A stretch of DNA of 64,000 nt from Azorhizobium sp943371865 (GCF_943371865.1 NZ_CALRWL010000029.1:1-64000); one strand, 5' to 3'. Counted from the stretch's first letter, positions 1 through 8,690 are shown. A program made the numbers and translations. Notes: a model not told the origin generated them from the sequence alone.

Positions 1-83
1 GGGGCGCGGCGGTGTGTGCTGCCGCAGCTGTAATTCCGGCATGGCGGGATGCTATAGCGAGCCAGTGCGCATCCGAGGGGCCC

Positions 84-1376
84 ATGACCGAGATCGCCAC
101 CCGCGTCTATAATCACACCTGGAAGATCGACCCCATCGTGCGGTCCGTGCTCGACACGGACTTCTACAAGCTCTTGATGGGGCAGATGATTTTCCGCCGT
201 CATCGCGACGTGCAGGTGTCGTTCGCCATCCATAACCGCACCAGCCGGGTGCGGATCGCCGACATCATCGACGAAGGGGCGTTGCGGGAGCAACTGGACC
301 ATGTGCGCTCGCTGACCCTGTCGCGGGGCGAGTCCACCTGGCTGCGCGGCAACATGTTCTACGGCAAGCGCCAGATGTTCTCGCCGGACTATATCGCCTG
401 GCTGGAGGGCTTCCGCTTTCCCGCCTACCATCTGGAGCGGCGCGACGGCCAATATGAACTGGTGTTCGAGGGGCCGTGGATCGAGACCACCATGTGGGAG
501 GTCCCGGCGCTGGCCATCATCAACGAACTGCGCTCGCGCGCGGTGCTGAAAGACCTGGGCCGGTTCGAATTGCAGATCCTCTATGCCCGCGCCATGACGC
601 GGGTGTGGGAGAAGATCGAGTTCATCAAGAGCCTCGGCCCGGTCAACCTCGCCGATTTCGGCACCCGCCGCCGCCACGGCTTCCTGTGGCAGGACTGGTG
701 CGTGCAGGCGCTGCGCGAGGGCCTCGGCCCCACCTTTCTCGGCACCTCCAACTGCCTCATCGCCATGCGCCGCGAGGTGGAAGCCACCGGCACCAATGCC
801 CATGAACTGCCCATGGTCTATGCCGCGCTCGCCCGCACCGACGCGGAGTTGCTCCAGGCGCCCTATCAGGTGCTGGCGGACTGGCAGGAGGATTATGACG
901 GCAATCTGCGCATCATCCTGCCCGACACGTACGGCAGCACCGGATTTCTCGCCCATGCCCCGGACTGGGTGGCGCAGTGGACCGGCATCCGCATCGACAG
1001 CAAGGATCCCATCGCCGGCGGGGAAGAGGCCATCGCCTGGTGGCAGGCGCGCGGCCAGGACCCGACGCAAAAGCTGGCCATCTTCTCCGACGGCCTGGAT
1101 GCGGACGAGGTGGCGCGCATCAACACCCGCTTTCGCGGCCGGGTGCGGCTGGGTTTCGGCTGGGGCACGTTGCTGACCAATGACTTCCGCGGCCTGGCGG
1201 CGTGTGGGGTGCTCGATCCCATCTCCATCGTGTGCAAGGTCATCGCCGCCAACGGCCGGCCGGCGGTGAAGCTGTCGGACAATCCCACCAAGGCCATGGG
1301 ACCGCCGGAGGATGTGGCGCGCTATCGCCGGCTGTTCGAGGTGGAGCCGCAGGCGGCGCGGCGGACGGTGGTCTAA
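84..1376 (+). CDS. pncB: Nicotinate phosphoribosyltransferase
   Basis: Joins nicotinate to PRPP with ATP to give nicotinate mononucleotide, the first step of the Preiss-Handler NAD salvage route in the cytosol. The 430-residue product has the usual bacterial PncB length. Family hallmarks are visible: DFYKLLMGQM near residues 26-35, DFGTRRRHGF near 191-200, FLGTSN near 218, and SDGLDADEV near 334 in the C-terminal phosphate-binding part. The frame stays open back to position 12, but the ATG at 84 begins the conserved MTEIATRVYNHTWKIDP sequence, so I chose it. It converges on a small minus-strand gene 13 bp downstream. Nothing unusual was seen; family assignment is secure. Confidence 0.95.
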   Translation: MTEIATRVYNHTWKIDPIVRSVLDTDFYKLLMGQMIFRRHRDVQVSFAIHNRTSRVRIADIIDEGALREQLDHVRSLTLSRGESTWLRGNMFYGKRQMFSPDYIAWLEGFRFPAYHLERRDGQYELVFEGPWIETTMWEVPALAIINELRSRAVLKDLGRFELQILYARAMTRVWEKIEFIKSLGPVNLADFGTRRRHGFLWQDWCVQALREGLGPTFLGTSNCLIAMRREVEATGTNAHELPMVYAALARTDAELLQAPYQVLADWQEDYDGNLRIILPDTYGSTGFLAHAPDWVAQWTGIRIDSKDPIAGGEEAIAWWQARGQDPTQKLAIFSDGLDADEVARINTRFRGRVRLGFGWGTLLTNDFRGLAACGVLDPISIVCKVIAANGRPAVKLSDNPTKAMGPPEDVARYRRLFEVEPQAARRTVV

Positions 1377-1389
1377 GCCGGCCGCGCGC

Positions 1390-1749
1390 TCAGAACCCGG
1401 CCCCGTCGAGACGGGCCCGGTCCAGGGGGGCGGCGGCGGTGGCCAGCAGCGAGCGGTAGCGGCGCCGTGCGCCCGCCACCGATCCGTCGTCATTGATGGC
1501 GGCTTCCTGCAATTCGGCCAAGGCCCAGTCATCGGGCACCGCGGGCAAGGCGATCACCTCCGGCATGCGGGCCACCAGTTCCAGCACGTCGCGCTGGGTG
1601 AGGGCACCGAGCGCATGGGCGGCCATCTGCCGTTGATGGGCGCGGCGATCGGGCGTCAGGGCATCCCAGCTTTCCAGCAGCGGATAGCGCGCCCGGGCCA
1701 CCTCATGGGCGGCGCGGGCCATTCGCTCGATCATCTGCGCTGACATCAT
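1390..1749 (-). CDS. Conserved-looking small hypothetical protein (119 aa)
   Basis: Not recognised. The 119-residue protein is soluble, mostly helical by composition and rich in Ala and Arg, with no signal peptide, membrane segment or cysteine cluster. The frame runs open far upstream to 2739, but that part lies antisense to the chorismate-mutase-like gene and reads as low-complexity Arg/Gly/Pro, so it is a shadow. Translation probably starts at the paired ATG codons at 1749/1746, behind a GAGGG-type ribosome site on the minus strand. It is divergent from the gene at 1924 and convergent with pncB. Function unknown. Confidence 0.6.
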   Translation of the reverse strand: MMSAQMIERMARAAHEVARARYPLLESWDALTPDRRAHQRQMAAHALGALTQRDVLELVARMPEVIALPAVPDDWALAELQEAAINDDGSVAGARRRYRSLLATAAAPLDRARLDGAGF

Positions 1750-1923
1750 TCCGCCCTCGTCATTCCATTTTCTCGCAGCGGCGCGAAGATGCAGGACGTC
1801 GCCTTTCCCCATTCTTGCCGGGGCCGGGTTCGCGGGGCAGAATCGGCGCCATGGTGAATGCCCGGTTACCCGCGTCGTTCCGATGGGCCGTTGAAGCATG
1901 ATGCCGAGTTGCGGGAGCCTTGC

Positions 1924-2730
1924 ATGATCCAGTTGCGTTCGCCGTCCACCGTCCTGACCGCTCTGGCGGTGATGGGCGCGCTGGCTGCCGGGCCGGTCCG
2001 CGCGGAAGAGGCCGCCCCGCGTCCGCTGGAGGTGCTGCGCGGCGAGATCGACCGGGTGGACCAGGACCTGCTGCGCCTGCTCAATGAGCGGGCGGGCATC
2101 GTCGCCGAGGTGGGACGCGGGAAGACCAGCGCCAATGCCGCCGTGTTCCGGCCCGGCCGGCAGGCCGCGCTGATCCGTAAGCTCTCCGCCCCGGCGGGCC
2201 TGCAATCGCCGGCCACCCTGGCGCGGGTGTGGACCGCGATCATCGCCGGCTCGATTCTGCAGCAGAAGCGGGATTTCACCGTCGCCGTGGGCGATGCGGG
2301 GGATCTCGGCATCGCTTTGCTGGCACAGGATTATTTCGGCGCCCAGCCGGCCCTGGTGCGGCTGGCCTCTGCCGATGACGCCATTTCCGCGGTGGCCGCC
2401 GGGCGGGCGGATGTGGCGGTGATCGGCCTTCAGGGCACCTGGTGGCAGCGCCTGCCGGCCGGGTTCCATGTGGTGGCGGCCGCGCCTTTCCTCACCGCCG
2501 ACCCGTCGGTTCCGCCCCAGGCGCTGATCGTGGCGCGCCAGCCCACCGACCCGTCGGGGGATGATCGCGCCCTGGTGCTGCTGCCGGCCAATGCGCCGCT
2601 GCCCACCGGCGGCCGGGTGCTGACCGAAGCGGGAAGCACCCGGCTGGCGGCGCTGCCCCCGGGGACGGCGCCGGTGGGGGTGAGCATCGGCCTCTATGCC
2701 AGCCCTCTGGATGCCCGCCGCGCGCCCTGA
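1924..2730 (+). CDS. Exported chorismate mutase (AroQ type) with prephenate-dehydratase-like tail
   Basis: 268 residues. An N-terminal signal peptide (hydrophobic core about residues 8-22, ending near VRAEE) is followed by an AroQ-type chorismate mutase domain at about 32-115. This carries the family Arg and Lys pattern in LRGEIDRVDQDLLRLLNER, the GRGK motif and RPGRQAAL. The remaining 150 residues (VAVGDAGDLGIALLAQDYF onward, then a DDAISAVAAGRADVAVIG stretch) resemble the periplasmic-binding-like fold of prephenate dehydratases, but the TRF-type catalytic motif is not obvious. AroQ converts chorismate to prephenate; export would place it outside the cytoplasm. The ATG at 1924 is preferred over the upstream one at 1858 because only it starts directly on the signal peptide. 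Confidence 0.72.
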   Translation: MIQLRSPSTVLTALAVMGALAAGPVRAEEAAPRPLEVLRGEIDRVDQDLLRLLNERAGIVAEVGRGKTSANAAVFRPGRQAALIRKLSAPAGLQSPATLARVWTAIIAGSILQQKRDFTVAVGDAGDLGIALLAQDYFGAQPALVRLASADDAISAVAAGRADVAVIGLQGTWWQRLPAGFHVVAAAPFLTADPSVPPQALIVARQPTDPSGDDRALVLLPANAPLPTGGRVLTEAGSTRLAALPPGTAPVGVSIGLYASPLDARRAP

Positions 2731-2829
2731 CAATTTCATTCGCCCGCGCTAGGGTGCCGAAAAGGTGCAAAGAAAACCGCTGCGCAGCGCCGGTGCGGTG
2801 CGCATCCGAACTGGGTTGGAGGAGCAGGA

Positions 2830-3579
2830 ATGTCCGTGTCTTTGGCTGATTTGAAGGTGAAGCTGTTCACCGATGGCGCCGACAAGGCGCAGATCGTGGA
2901 AATGGCCAAGCAGCCCTATATCGCTGGTTTCACCACCAATCCGTCGCTGCTGCGCAAGGCCGGCGTCACCGACTATGAGGCCTATGCCCGCGATCTGGTG
3001 GCGGCGGTGCCCGACCGGCACATTTCGTTCGAAGTGTTCTCCGATGATTTGCCCGAGATCCGCGCCCAGGCGCGCGTCATCGCCACCTGGGGGACGCACG
3101 TCCACGTCAAGCTGCCCATCACCACCACGCGCGGCGAATCGCTGCTGCCGATGGTGCGCGATCTGGTGCAGGACGGGGTGAAGGTGAACCTCACCGCCAT
3201 CTTCGACGAGCCACAGGTGGTGGACGGTGTGGCCGCTCTGGCGGGCGGGGCGCCCTCGATCATTTCGGTGTTCGCCGGCCGGCTGGCGGATCTGGGCATC
3301 GATTATGTGCCGGCCATCTCCCGCGCGGTGGCGCTGGCACGGGCCACCAGCAATGTGGAAGTCATCTGGGCCTCCACCCGCGAAGTGTGGAACGTGATCG
3401 AGGCCGATCGGCTGGGCGTGCACATCATCACCGCCCCCGCCGACGTGCTGAAGAAGCTGCCGGCGCTGGGCAGCCGCACCGCGGCGGAACTGTCCCTCGA
3501 TGCGGTGAAAGCCTTCCGCGCCGATGCACTGGCAGCCGGCCTGACCCTCGATCTGGCCGGTCGCGCCGCGGCCGAGTGA
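2830..3579 (+). CDS. Transaldolase family protein (fructose-6-phosphate aldolase/TalC-like)
   Basis: 249 residues, between the short (about 220) and long (over 310) transaldolase subfamilies. It opens with LKVKLFTDGADKAQIVEMA, contains the FTTNPSLLRKAG signature near residues 35-46 and the Schiff-base lysine at residue 94 in HVHVKLPIT. VNLTAIFDEPQV, ISVFAGRLADLGID and EVIWASTREVWN complete the barrel. The likely reaction is reversible aldol transfer or cleavage of a ketose phosphate; whether it is a true transaldolase or an aldolase cannot be decided from sequence alone. A GGAGGAG ribosome site precedes the ATG, and a terminator hairpin follows within 10 bp. Confidence 0.85.
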   Translation: MSVSLADLKVKLFTDGADKAQIVEMAKQPYIAGFTTNPSLLRKAGVTDYEAYARDLVAAVPDRHISFEVFSDDLPEIRAQARVIATWGTHVHVKLPITTTRGESLLPMVRDLVQDGVKVNLTAIFDEPQVVDGVAALAGGAPSIISVFAGRLADLGIDYVPAISRAVALARATSNVEVIWASTREVWNVIEADRLGVHIITAPADVLKKLPALGSRTAAELSLDAVKAFRADALAAGLTLDLAGRAAAE

Positions 3580-3582
3580 GCG

Positions 3583-3607
3583 AAAGGCCGCCCGCGCGGC
3601 GGCTTTC
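3583..3607 (+). terminator. Rho-independent terminator after transaldolase gene
   Basis: Perfect 6-bp GC stem (3587-3592 with 3598-3603) around a 5-nt loop, flanked by AAAG on the left and a short T run on the right that extend the stem. It starts 4 bp after the stop codon of the aldolase gene. Confidence 0.7.
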
Positions 3608-3715
3608 CGGCGGCGCGCGATTGCACAAGCGCAGCGCGGTGTTACACTCCCGACAAAGAGTGGATACGAGCGCGCGGCCATCGCACTGGCGGTGGCGCGC
3701 CGCGAGGGGATCAAG

Positions 3716-4990
3716 ATGAGGGACGAGACGCACCGGCCCTCTCAGGGCGCGGAGCAGTCTTGCCAGGACCACACGGGTTCAGGCCGCATGGGCCTGGACC
3801 CGGCTGGTGTTGATCGCGCCGGGTTTGGGCGTTCCGGATCGGAGCGCGCGGTGACCGCGGGGTCCGTGTCCGATTGTGCGCCGCCGGTGCACATCGGGCC
3901 GGACTGTGACGTGTCAGGCCCGCCATGCGATGCGCAGGATGCACGCGGCCAAAGGGGGGATACCCCAGCGCCGGCCCATGACGGGCTCTATGCCGCCCTG
4001 GATCTCGGCACCAACAATTGCCGCCTTCTGGTGGCGCGCCCCACCGCCCGTAATTTCCGCGTGGTGGATGCCTTTTCACGCATCGTCCGCCTCGGCGAGG
4101 GCCTGACCGCCAGCGGTCGCCTCAGCGCTGCCGCCATGGGGCGGGCGGTGGGGGCGCTGGAAGTCTGCGCCGGCAAGATCAGCGCCCGCGGCGTCACCCG
4201 CATGCGGGTGATCGCCACCGAAGCGTGCCGCGCCGCTGAGAATGGCGACGAATTCTGCGCCGCTGTCACCGAGCGCACCGGCTTGGTGCTGGAAGTGGTG
4301 GACCGCCGCACCGAGGCGGGCCTGGCCGCGGCCGGCTGCGCGCCGCTGGTGGATCCCACCTGCGAGGGCGCCATCCTGTTCGACATCGGCGGCGGCTCCA
4401 CCGAAGTGGTGTGGCTTGGCCGCCGCGCCGCCGGCGACGACGGCCCGCCCCGCGCCCGCATCCGCTCCTGGGCCTCGCTGCCCGTGGGCGTGGTGTCGCT
4501 CGCCGAGCGCCACGGCGGGGTGAAGGTCTCCCGCGATCTGTTCGAGGACATGGTGGCCGAAGTGGCCGACATGCTGGACGGGGTGCGCCAGAGCTGGGGC
4601 GTGCGCCAGCCGGGCCGCATGCATCTGCTGGGCACGTCCGGCACCGTCACCACCGTGGCCGGCATCCATCTGGGACTTGACCGTTACGACCGCACCCGGG
4701 TCGATGGCGCTTGGCTTTATGCCCGCGACATCTCCGAGGTGGTGGACCGCCTCATGGGCATGTCGTTCGAGGAGCGGGTGTCCAATCCCTGCATCGGCGC
4801 GCAGCGGGCCGATCTCGTGCTGGCCGGTTGCGCCATCATGGAAGCGGTGCGCGAAGCCTTCCCCACCGACCGGCTGCGGGTGGCCGATCGCGGCCTGCGC
4901 GAAGGCATGCTGGTGCAACTCATGCGGGCCGACGGGGTGTGGAAACGCAACCGCGGCCCGTCCCTAATTCAGCCGGAGCATCGCGTTTGA
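3716..4990 (+). CDS. ppx: Exopolyphosphatase / Ppx-GppA phosphatase
   Basis: Ppx/GppA family enzyme of the actin-like ATPase fold, expected to hydrolyse polyphosphate or pppGpp. The conserved part starts near residue 90 (GLYAALDLGTNNCRLLVARP) and includes FDIGGGSTEVVW (about 222-233), LPVGVVSLAERHG, and LLGTSGTVTTVAG (about 304-316). The first 90 residues are a Gly/Asp/Cys-rich extension without a recognisable domain. The start at 3716 has a GAGGGGA ribosome site 5 bp upstream; internal starts closer to the domain remain possible. The stop codon overlaps the TTG start of rlmE by 4 bp (TTGA), so the two are probably translationally coupled, a gene pair known in other alphaproteobacteria. Confidence 0.88.
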   Translation: MRDETHRPSQGAEQSCQDHTGSGRMGLDPAGVDRAGFGRSGSERAVTAGSVSDCAPPVHIGPDCDVSGPPCDAQDARGQRGDTPAPAHDGLYAALDLGTNNCRLLVARPTARNFRVVDAFSRIVRLGEGLTASGRLSAAAMGRAVGALEVCAGKISARGVTRMRVIATEACRAAENGDEFCAAVTERTGLVLEVVDRRTEAGLAAAGCAPLVDPTCEGAILFDIGGGSTEVVWLGRRAAGDDGPPRARIRSWASLPVGVVSLAERHGGVKVSRDLFEDMVAEVADMLDGVRQSWGVRQPGRMHLLGTSGTVTTVAGIHLGLDRYDRTRVDGAWLYARDISEVVDRLMGMSFEERVSNPCIGAQRADLVLAGCAIMEAVREAFPTDRLRVADRGLREGMLVQLMRADGVWKRNRGPSLIQPEHRV

Positions 4991-5709
4991 CCACCTCTCC
5001 CCGCGGCCCTGACGCGCGTCCCCTGAAGGTGCGCGTGAAATCCTCGCGTGGCCGCACCACCTCGTCGCAGAAATGGCTGCAGCGGCAGCTCAACGACCCC
5101 TATGTGGCCCGTGCCAAGCGCGAGGGCTGGCGCTCGCGCGCCGCCTTCAAGCTGATCGAGATCGACGAGAAATTGCATCTGCTGCGCCGGGGCATGCGGG
5201 TGGTGGATCTGGGCGCCGCGCCCGGCGGCTGGAGCCAGGTGGCGGCCAAGAAGGTCGGCGTGTCCGAAGGCAACGGCAAGATCGTCGCCATCGACTTGCT
5301 GGAGATGGACCACGTCACCGGCGTCACCTTCGCCCAGATGGACTTTCTCGATCCCAAGGCGCCGGAACAGCTCCTGGCCATGCTGGACGGGCAGGCGGAT
5401 GTGGTGATGTCGGACATGGCCGCCAATGCCACCGGCCACAAGAAGACCGATCATCTGAAGATCGTGGCGCTGGTGGAACTGGCGGCGGAATTCGCTCGCC
5501 AGGTGCTGGCGCCCGGCGGCTGCTTTGTCGCCAAGGTGATCCAGGGCGGCACCGAAGGCACGCTCCTGGGGGATCTGAAACGGGATTTCGCCGTGGTGCG
5601 GCATCTCAAGCCCGCCGCCAGCCGGGCGGATTCCGCCGAGCTTTATCTGGTGGCCACCGGCTTCCGCGGCAAGGCGAGCCCCACCGCATCGGACGACGCG
5701 GAGGGCTGA
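4987..5709 (+). CDS. rlmE: 23S rRNA 2'-O-ribose methyltransferase RlmE (FtsJ/RrmJ)
   Basis: Methylates the 2'-OH of U2552 in the 23S rRNA A-loop during late 50S assembly. The 240-residue product carries the FtsJ SAM site VVDLGAAPGGWSQVA (about 72-86) and the K-D-K-E catalytic tetrad: AAFKLIEID (near 56), VVMSDMAANATG (near 143), CFVAKVIQGG (near 183) and SAELYLVATGF (near 218). The frame is open upstream, but that part is a shadow of ppx. The TTG at 4987, overlapping the ppx stop and preceded by GGAGC, gives a natural N-terminus. It is convergent with the MFS gene only 6 bp away, with no visible terminator between. Confidence 0.93.
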   Translation: MTTSPRGPDARPLKVRVKSSRGRTTSSQKWLQRQLNDPYVARAKREGWRSRAAFKLIEIDEKLHLLRRGMRVVDLGAAPGGWSQVAAKKVGVSEGNGKIVAIDLLEMDHVTGVTFAQMDFLDPKAPEQLLAMLDGQADVVMSDMAANATGHKKTDHLKIVALVELAAEFARQVLAPGGCFVAKVIQGGTEGTLLGDLKRDFAVVRHLKPAASRADSAELYLVATGFRGKASPTASDDAEG

Positions 5710-5715
5710 GGCCGC

Positions 5716-7164
5716 CTACGATCCCGGATGCACCTCGCCGCGCGGATCGGGCAAGGTGGAGTCTTTCTCGCGATGGCCGGAGACTTCCGCTCCGGCATCG
5801 GGGGGCAGGCGCAGGAAGCTGAACACCGACAGCGCGCTCACCACCGCCACCACCAGGAAGGCGGGGGTGAAGTCCCCCAGTTCCAGCACGGTCTCGCCGC
5901 GGACGGAGCGCATGGTCTCCAGCACCATGCCCACCAGCGCCACGCCCATGGAGAGCGCCACCTGCTGCGCCACGCTCACGAACGAGGTGGCCCGGCTCAT
6001 CTCCGCCTGCGAGACGTCCGCATAGGCGATGGCATTGATGGCGGTGAATTCCAGCGAGCGGAAGAAGCCGCCCATCAGCAGCACCGCCACGATGGCGAAA
6101 TGCGGCGTCTGCGGCGTGAACAGCGCATTGGCGGCGATGAAGGCCGACGACAGCACCGCATTGAACACCAGCACCCGCCAGAAGCCGAACCGCCGCAGGA
6201 TCGGCTTGGCGGTGGTCTTCATCACCAGCGCCCCGGCGGAGGAGGCGAAGGTCAGCATGCCCGAGGCAAACGGCGACAGCCCGAAGGTCAGCTGCAGCAT
6301 CAGCGGCAGCGCGAACGGGATCGCCCCCACGCCGATGCGGAACAGCGAGCCCCCCACCACCGCCGCGCGGAAGGTGGGGATGCGCATCAGGCTGAGATCC
6401 AGCACCGCATGGGGCGTGTGGCGGGCGTGGCGCACATAGAACACCAAGGCGATGACGCCGATCGCGGTGATGCCCCCGGCCATCCAATAGGGCACCAGAT
6501 GCTGGCCGGTGACGGCAAAGCCGAACACCACCCCGGACAGGCCGATGCCGGACAGCACCAGGCCGCGCAGATCCAGCGGCGGCACGTCCTCCTCGCGCAC
6601 ATTCTCGATGAATCGGGTGGCGAGAATCACCCCCAGCACGCCGATGGGGACATTGATGAAGAAGATCAGCCGCCAGTCGAAATAAGTGGTGATGAAGCCG
6701 CCCAGAGGCGGGCCCATCACCGGCCCCAACAGGGCGGGAATGGTGAGCCAGGCCAGCGCCGACACCAGCTCGGACTTGGGTACGCTGCGCAGGATGACCA
6801 GGCGCCCCACCGGCACCATCATCGCCCCGCCCATGCCCTGGATGATGCGGTAGAGCACGAAGTCCATCAGGCTGGTGGACAGCCCGCACAGGATCGAGCC
6901 CAAGGTGAAGATCACGATGGCCGAGCGGAACACGGTGCGCGCCCCGAACCGGTCCGCCGCCCAGCCGGAGGCCGGGATGAACACCGCCAGACTCAGCAGA
7001 TAGGAGGTCAGCGCCAGCTTGAGCGAGACCGGATCGTCATGCAGCGAGGCGGCGATGGCCGGCAGCGAGGTGGAGATGACGGTGGAATCCACCTGCTCCA
7101 TGAACAGCGCGCAGGCGACGATGAGCGGGATCAGCACATGGCGGGGCAATGCGGTCGCGGGCAT
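5716..7164 (-). CDS. MFS drug:H+ antiporter, DHA2 family
   Basis: 482-residue inner-membrane transporter, the size expected of the 14-helix DHA2 (EmrB/QacA-like) family. Helix 1 has FMEQVDSTVISTSLPAIA, motif A lies at GWAADRFGARTVF, motif B/C-like features at YRIIQGMGGAMMVPVGR and GPVMGPPLGGFITTYFDWR, followed by FFINVPIG, all hallmarks of DHA2 exporters. It probably expels hydrophobic toxins by proton antiport. There is no membrane-fusion partner next to it. The start at 7164 (MPATALPRH) is preferred over an open extension to 7275 that is low in hydrophobicity. It runs divergently from the gene at 7424. Confidence 0.88.
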   Translation of the reverse strand: MPATALPRHVLIPLIVACALFMEQVDSTVISTSLPAIAASLHDDPVSLKLALTSYLLSLAVFIPASGWAADRFGARTVFRSAIVIFTLGSILCGLSTSLMDFVLYRIIQGMGGAMMVPVGRLVILRSVPKSELVSALAWLTIPALLGPVMGPPLGGFITTYFDWRLIFFINVPIGVLGVILATRFIENVREEDVPPLDLRGLVLSGIGLSGVVFGFAVTGQHLVPYWMAGGITAIGVIALVFYVRHARHTPHAVLDLSLMRIPTFRAAVVGGSLFRIGVGAIPFALPLMLQLTFGLSPFASGMLTFASSAGALVMKTTAKPILRRFGFWRVLVFNAVLSSAFIAANALFTPQTPHFAIVAVLLMGGFFRSLEFTAINAIAYADVSQAEMSRATSFVSVAQQVALSMGVALVGMVLETMRSVRGETVLELGDFTPAFLVVAVVSALSVFSFLRLPPDAGAEVSGHREKDSTLPDPRGEVHPGS

Positions 7165-7423
7165 GCGCGCTCCGGGTTGGGGCAGCGGGTCGGGGGCCGG
7201 ATCATGGCGCGCGAATCCGCCTCTCGCGTCCCATCTAAACCCGGATGCCGCCGGCCTCCAGTGCCGGACGGACAAATCGCGCGTCTGTGTGGGGCTGGCC
7301 TCCTTATGGCGGGCTTATATCCGGCGCGCGCCTTCCCGATGGCAGGCTTATGCCCAGACGCCCATTCTTCCCGTGGGTCGGGCGCCGCGGTGCGGTGCGC
7401 CGATCAATCCCTTGGGAGGCACC

Positions 7424-7936
7424 ATGCCCCGTGCCCTTGATTATTATCGCGCGGATGCCGAACCGGCTCGCATCGAGGAACCTCCGGAACCGGGCACGCG
7501 CCTTGGCGCGGCAGCCGGCTTGGATGGCTTGGGCGATGTGGCCGCCGCGGCGCGCCTGCGCCCGCAGCATCATATCGTGGTGGTCGGGCGCGATAGCCTG
7601 TCCCTGGCGCTGGACCTGTGGCGCGCCGGTTTCGTCAATGTGGGCTGTGCGCCCCGCAGCCTGGATTGCGTCGCCCATGGCGCCGCCGATGCGCTGATTG
7701 TGGATCGCGCGCCCGAGGGGCCGGATCTGGGCCGCATCATCACCCGCAGCCGCTTCATGCTGCGCGACGGCGGCTGGCTGCTGTTGCATCTGCCCCAGGG
7801 CGGGGGCCGGGCCCTGCTGCCGGCGCTCAAGGCGCTGCTGGATGCGGCGGGCTTTGTCCTCGGCATGGGCCTGTGCGACGCCGATGGCCGCTGGATCACC
7901 GCCCAGCGTCGCCGGCCGGCGTTGCGGCTGGTGTGA
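7424..7936 (+). CDS. Hypothetical protein with degenerate methyltransferase-like fold
   Basis: 170 residues, start fixed by a GGGAGG ribosome site 4 bp upstream of the ATG. The middle reads like a Rossmann-type SAM methyltransferase: HHIVVVGRDSLSLALDLWRA (strand-helix), then a second strand with an acidic turn, ADALIVDRAPEGPDL, MLRDGGWLLLHLP, and a final LLDAAGFVLGMGLCDADGRW unit as in class I enzymes. However, the glycine-rich loop is reduced to VVGRDS, and no catalytic motif is clear, so it may be a non-catalytic or regulatory relative. No signal peptide or membrane span. A strong 15-bp stem follows about 50 bp downstream. Confidence 0.6.
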   Translation: MPRALDYYRADAEPARIEEPPEPGTRLGAAAGLDGLGDVAAAARLRPQHHIVVVGRDSLSLALDLWRAGFVNVGCAPRSLDCVAHGAADALIVDRAPEGPDLGRIITRSRFMLRDGGWLLLHLPQGGGRALLPALKALLDAAGFVLGMGLCDADGRWITAQRRRPALRLV

Positions 7937-7983
7937 ACTCGCACCGGCTGTGAGCACGCCCTGACCGTTCACACCGGCCTGCG

Positions 7984-8019
7984 CACCGCGCCGGGCGCTG
8001 AAAGGCGCCCGGCGCGGTG
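7984..8019. terminator. Strong stem-loop between convergent genes
   Basis: Perfect 15-bp inverted repeat (7984-7998 with 8005-8019) around a 6-nt loop, in the 88-bp gap between convergent genes ending at 7936 and 8025. There is no T run on either side, so it is best read as a bidirectional transcript-end structure or 3'-end stabiliser. Confidence 0.65.
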
Positions 8020-8024
8020 ATCGA

Positions 8025-8585
8025 TCAGAAGAACCGACGGGAGGGTGCGGCCTCGCGCTCTTCCGCGGGCGCGGCGGCCTCGCGGGTCAGGCGGGCGGCT
8101 TCCTCGCCGCGGCGCACGAACTCGTCGAACGGATCCAGCTCTTCCGCCCGGGCCGGGGCGGCGGCTGGCGCCGGGTCAAAAGGGACGGGGGCGCGGTCCT
8201 CCACGCGCACCGCCGCAGGCACGGCGCGGCTGCTGTCGGTATAGCGGCTGGCCTTGGCCTCCAGCCACGGCAGCGGATAGGGCGCAGCGGCGAACGCCAC
8301 CCCGTCATCCTGTTCCCAGGCCACCATATAGACCTGCTCCTCGGCCGGCAGGCCGGGCAGAGCAAACATCTGCGGGGCTTCGCGCACATGCCCGGTCCAG
8401 CCCACGGAATGGGCGAGCTGGAAGGCTTCGTCGAGGAAGAGGGTGAGCGTGGCGATCCGGTCCGCCCGCGGGGTGGTCCCCATGTCGAGGTCCATCAACT
8501 GCCGCAGATAGGCCTCCACGCTGTCGCCGGGCGCCCATTGGGCCCCTGTGGCGAACTGGTAGAGATGAACGCGGGCGCTTTCCAT
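8025..8585 (-). CDS. Hypothetical protein, N-terminal globular part with Pro/Ala-rich tail (186 aa)
   Basis: Not recognised. The first 115 residues look globular (HLYQFATGAQWAPGDSVE, then GWTGHVREAPQMFALPG and EEQVYMVAWEQDDGVAFAAA). The last 70 are rich in Pro, Ala, Glu and Arg (PFDPAPAAAPARAEELDPFD) and probably disordered. There is no signal peptide or membrane segment. The Gly/Trp-containing segment with paired acidic residues may be a small binding domain, but no family is claimed. It is the last gene on the minus strand after MATE, separated by 174 bp that contain a repeated 9-bp motif, so it probably has its own promoter. Confidence 0.6.
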   Translation of the reverse strand: MESARVHLYQFATGAQWAPGDSVEAYLRQLMDLDMGTTPRADRIATLTLFLDEAFQLAHSVGWTGHVREAPQMFALPGLPAEEQVYMVAWEQDDGVAFAAAPYPLPWLEAKASRYTDSSRAVPAAVRVEDRAPVPFDPAPAAAPARAEELDPFDEFVRRGEEAARLTREAAAPAEEREAAPSRRFF

Positions 8586-8656
8586 ATGTGGCTCCGTCCT
8601 GGTTCCAACCCTGAAGGGCGGATGTCGCGGGGTAGCTTCGAACTGTGGCAGGATCG

Positions 8657-8690
8657 AGTGTAGCCGCGATTATCCAAATAAAGTGTAGCC
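8657..8690. repeat. 9-bp direct repeat upstream of the 186-aa gene
   Basis: AGTGTAGCC occurs at 8657-8665 and again at 8682-8690, a 25-bp step, in an AT-richer patch 70-105 bp upstream of the minus-strand start at 8585. The spacing of about two and a half helical turns and the position suggest paired protein-binding sites, but no regulator is identified. Confidence 0.35.

Noticed and set aside
1390..2739. 449-codon minus-strand frame over the chorismate-mutase-like gene
   Set aside because: Only the last 119 codons look like protein. The rest is low-complexity and antisense to a gene with a signal peptide and AroQ motifs.
5728..7440. 570-codon plus-strand frame opposite the MFS gene
   Set aside because: A His/Gly/Gln-rich shadow with no domain; the minus-strand protein is a full DHA2 transporter.
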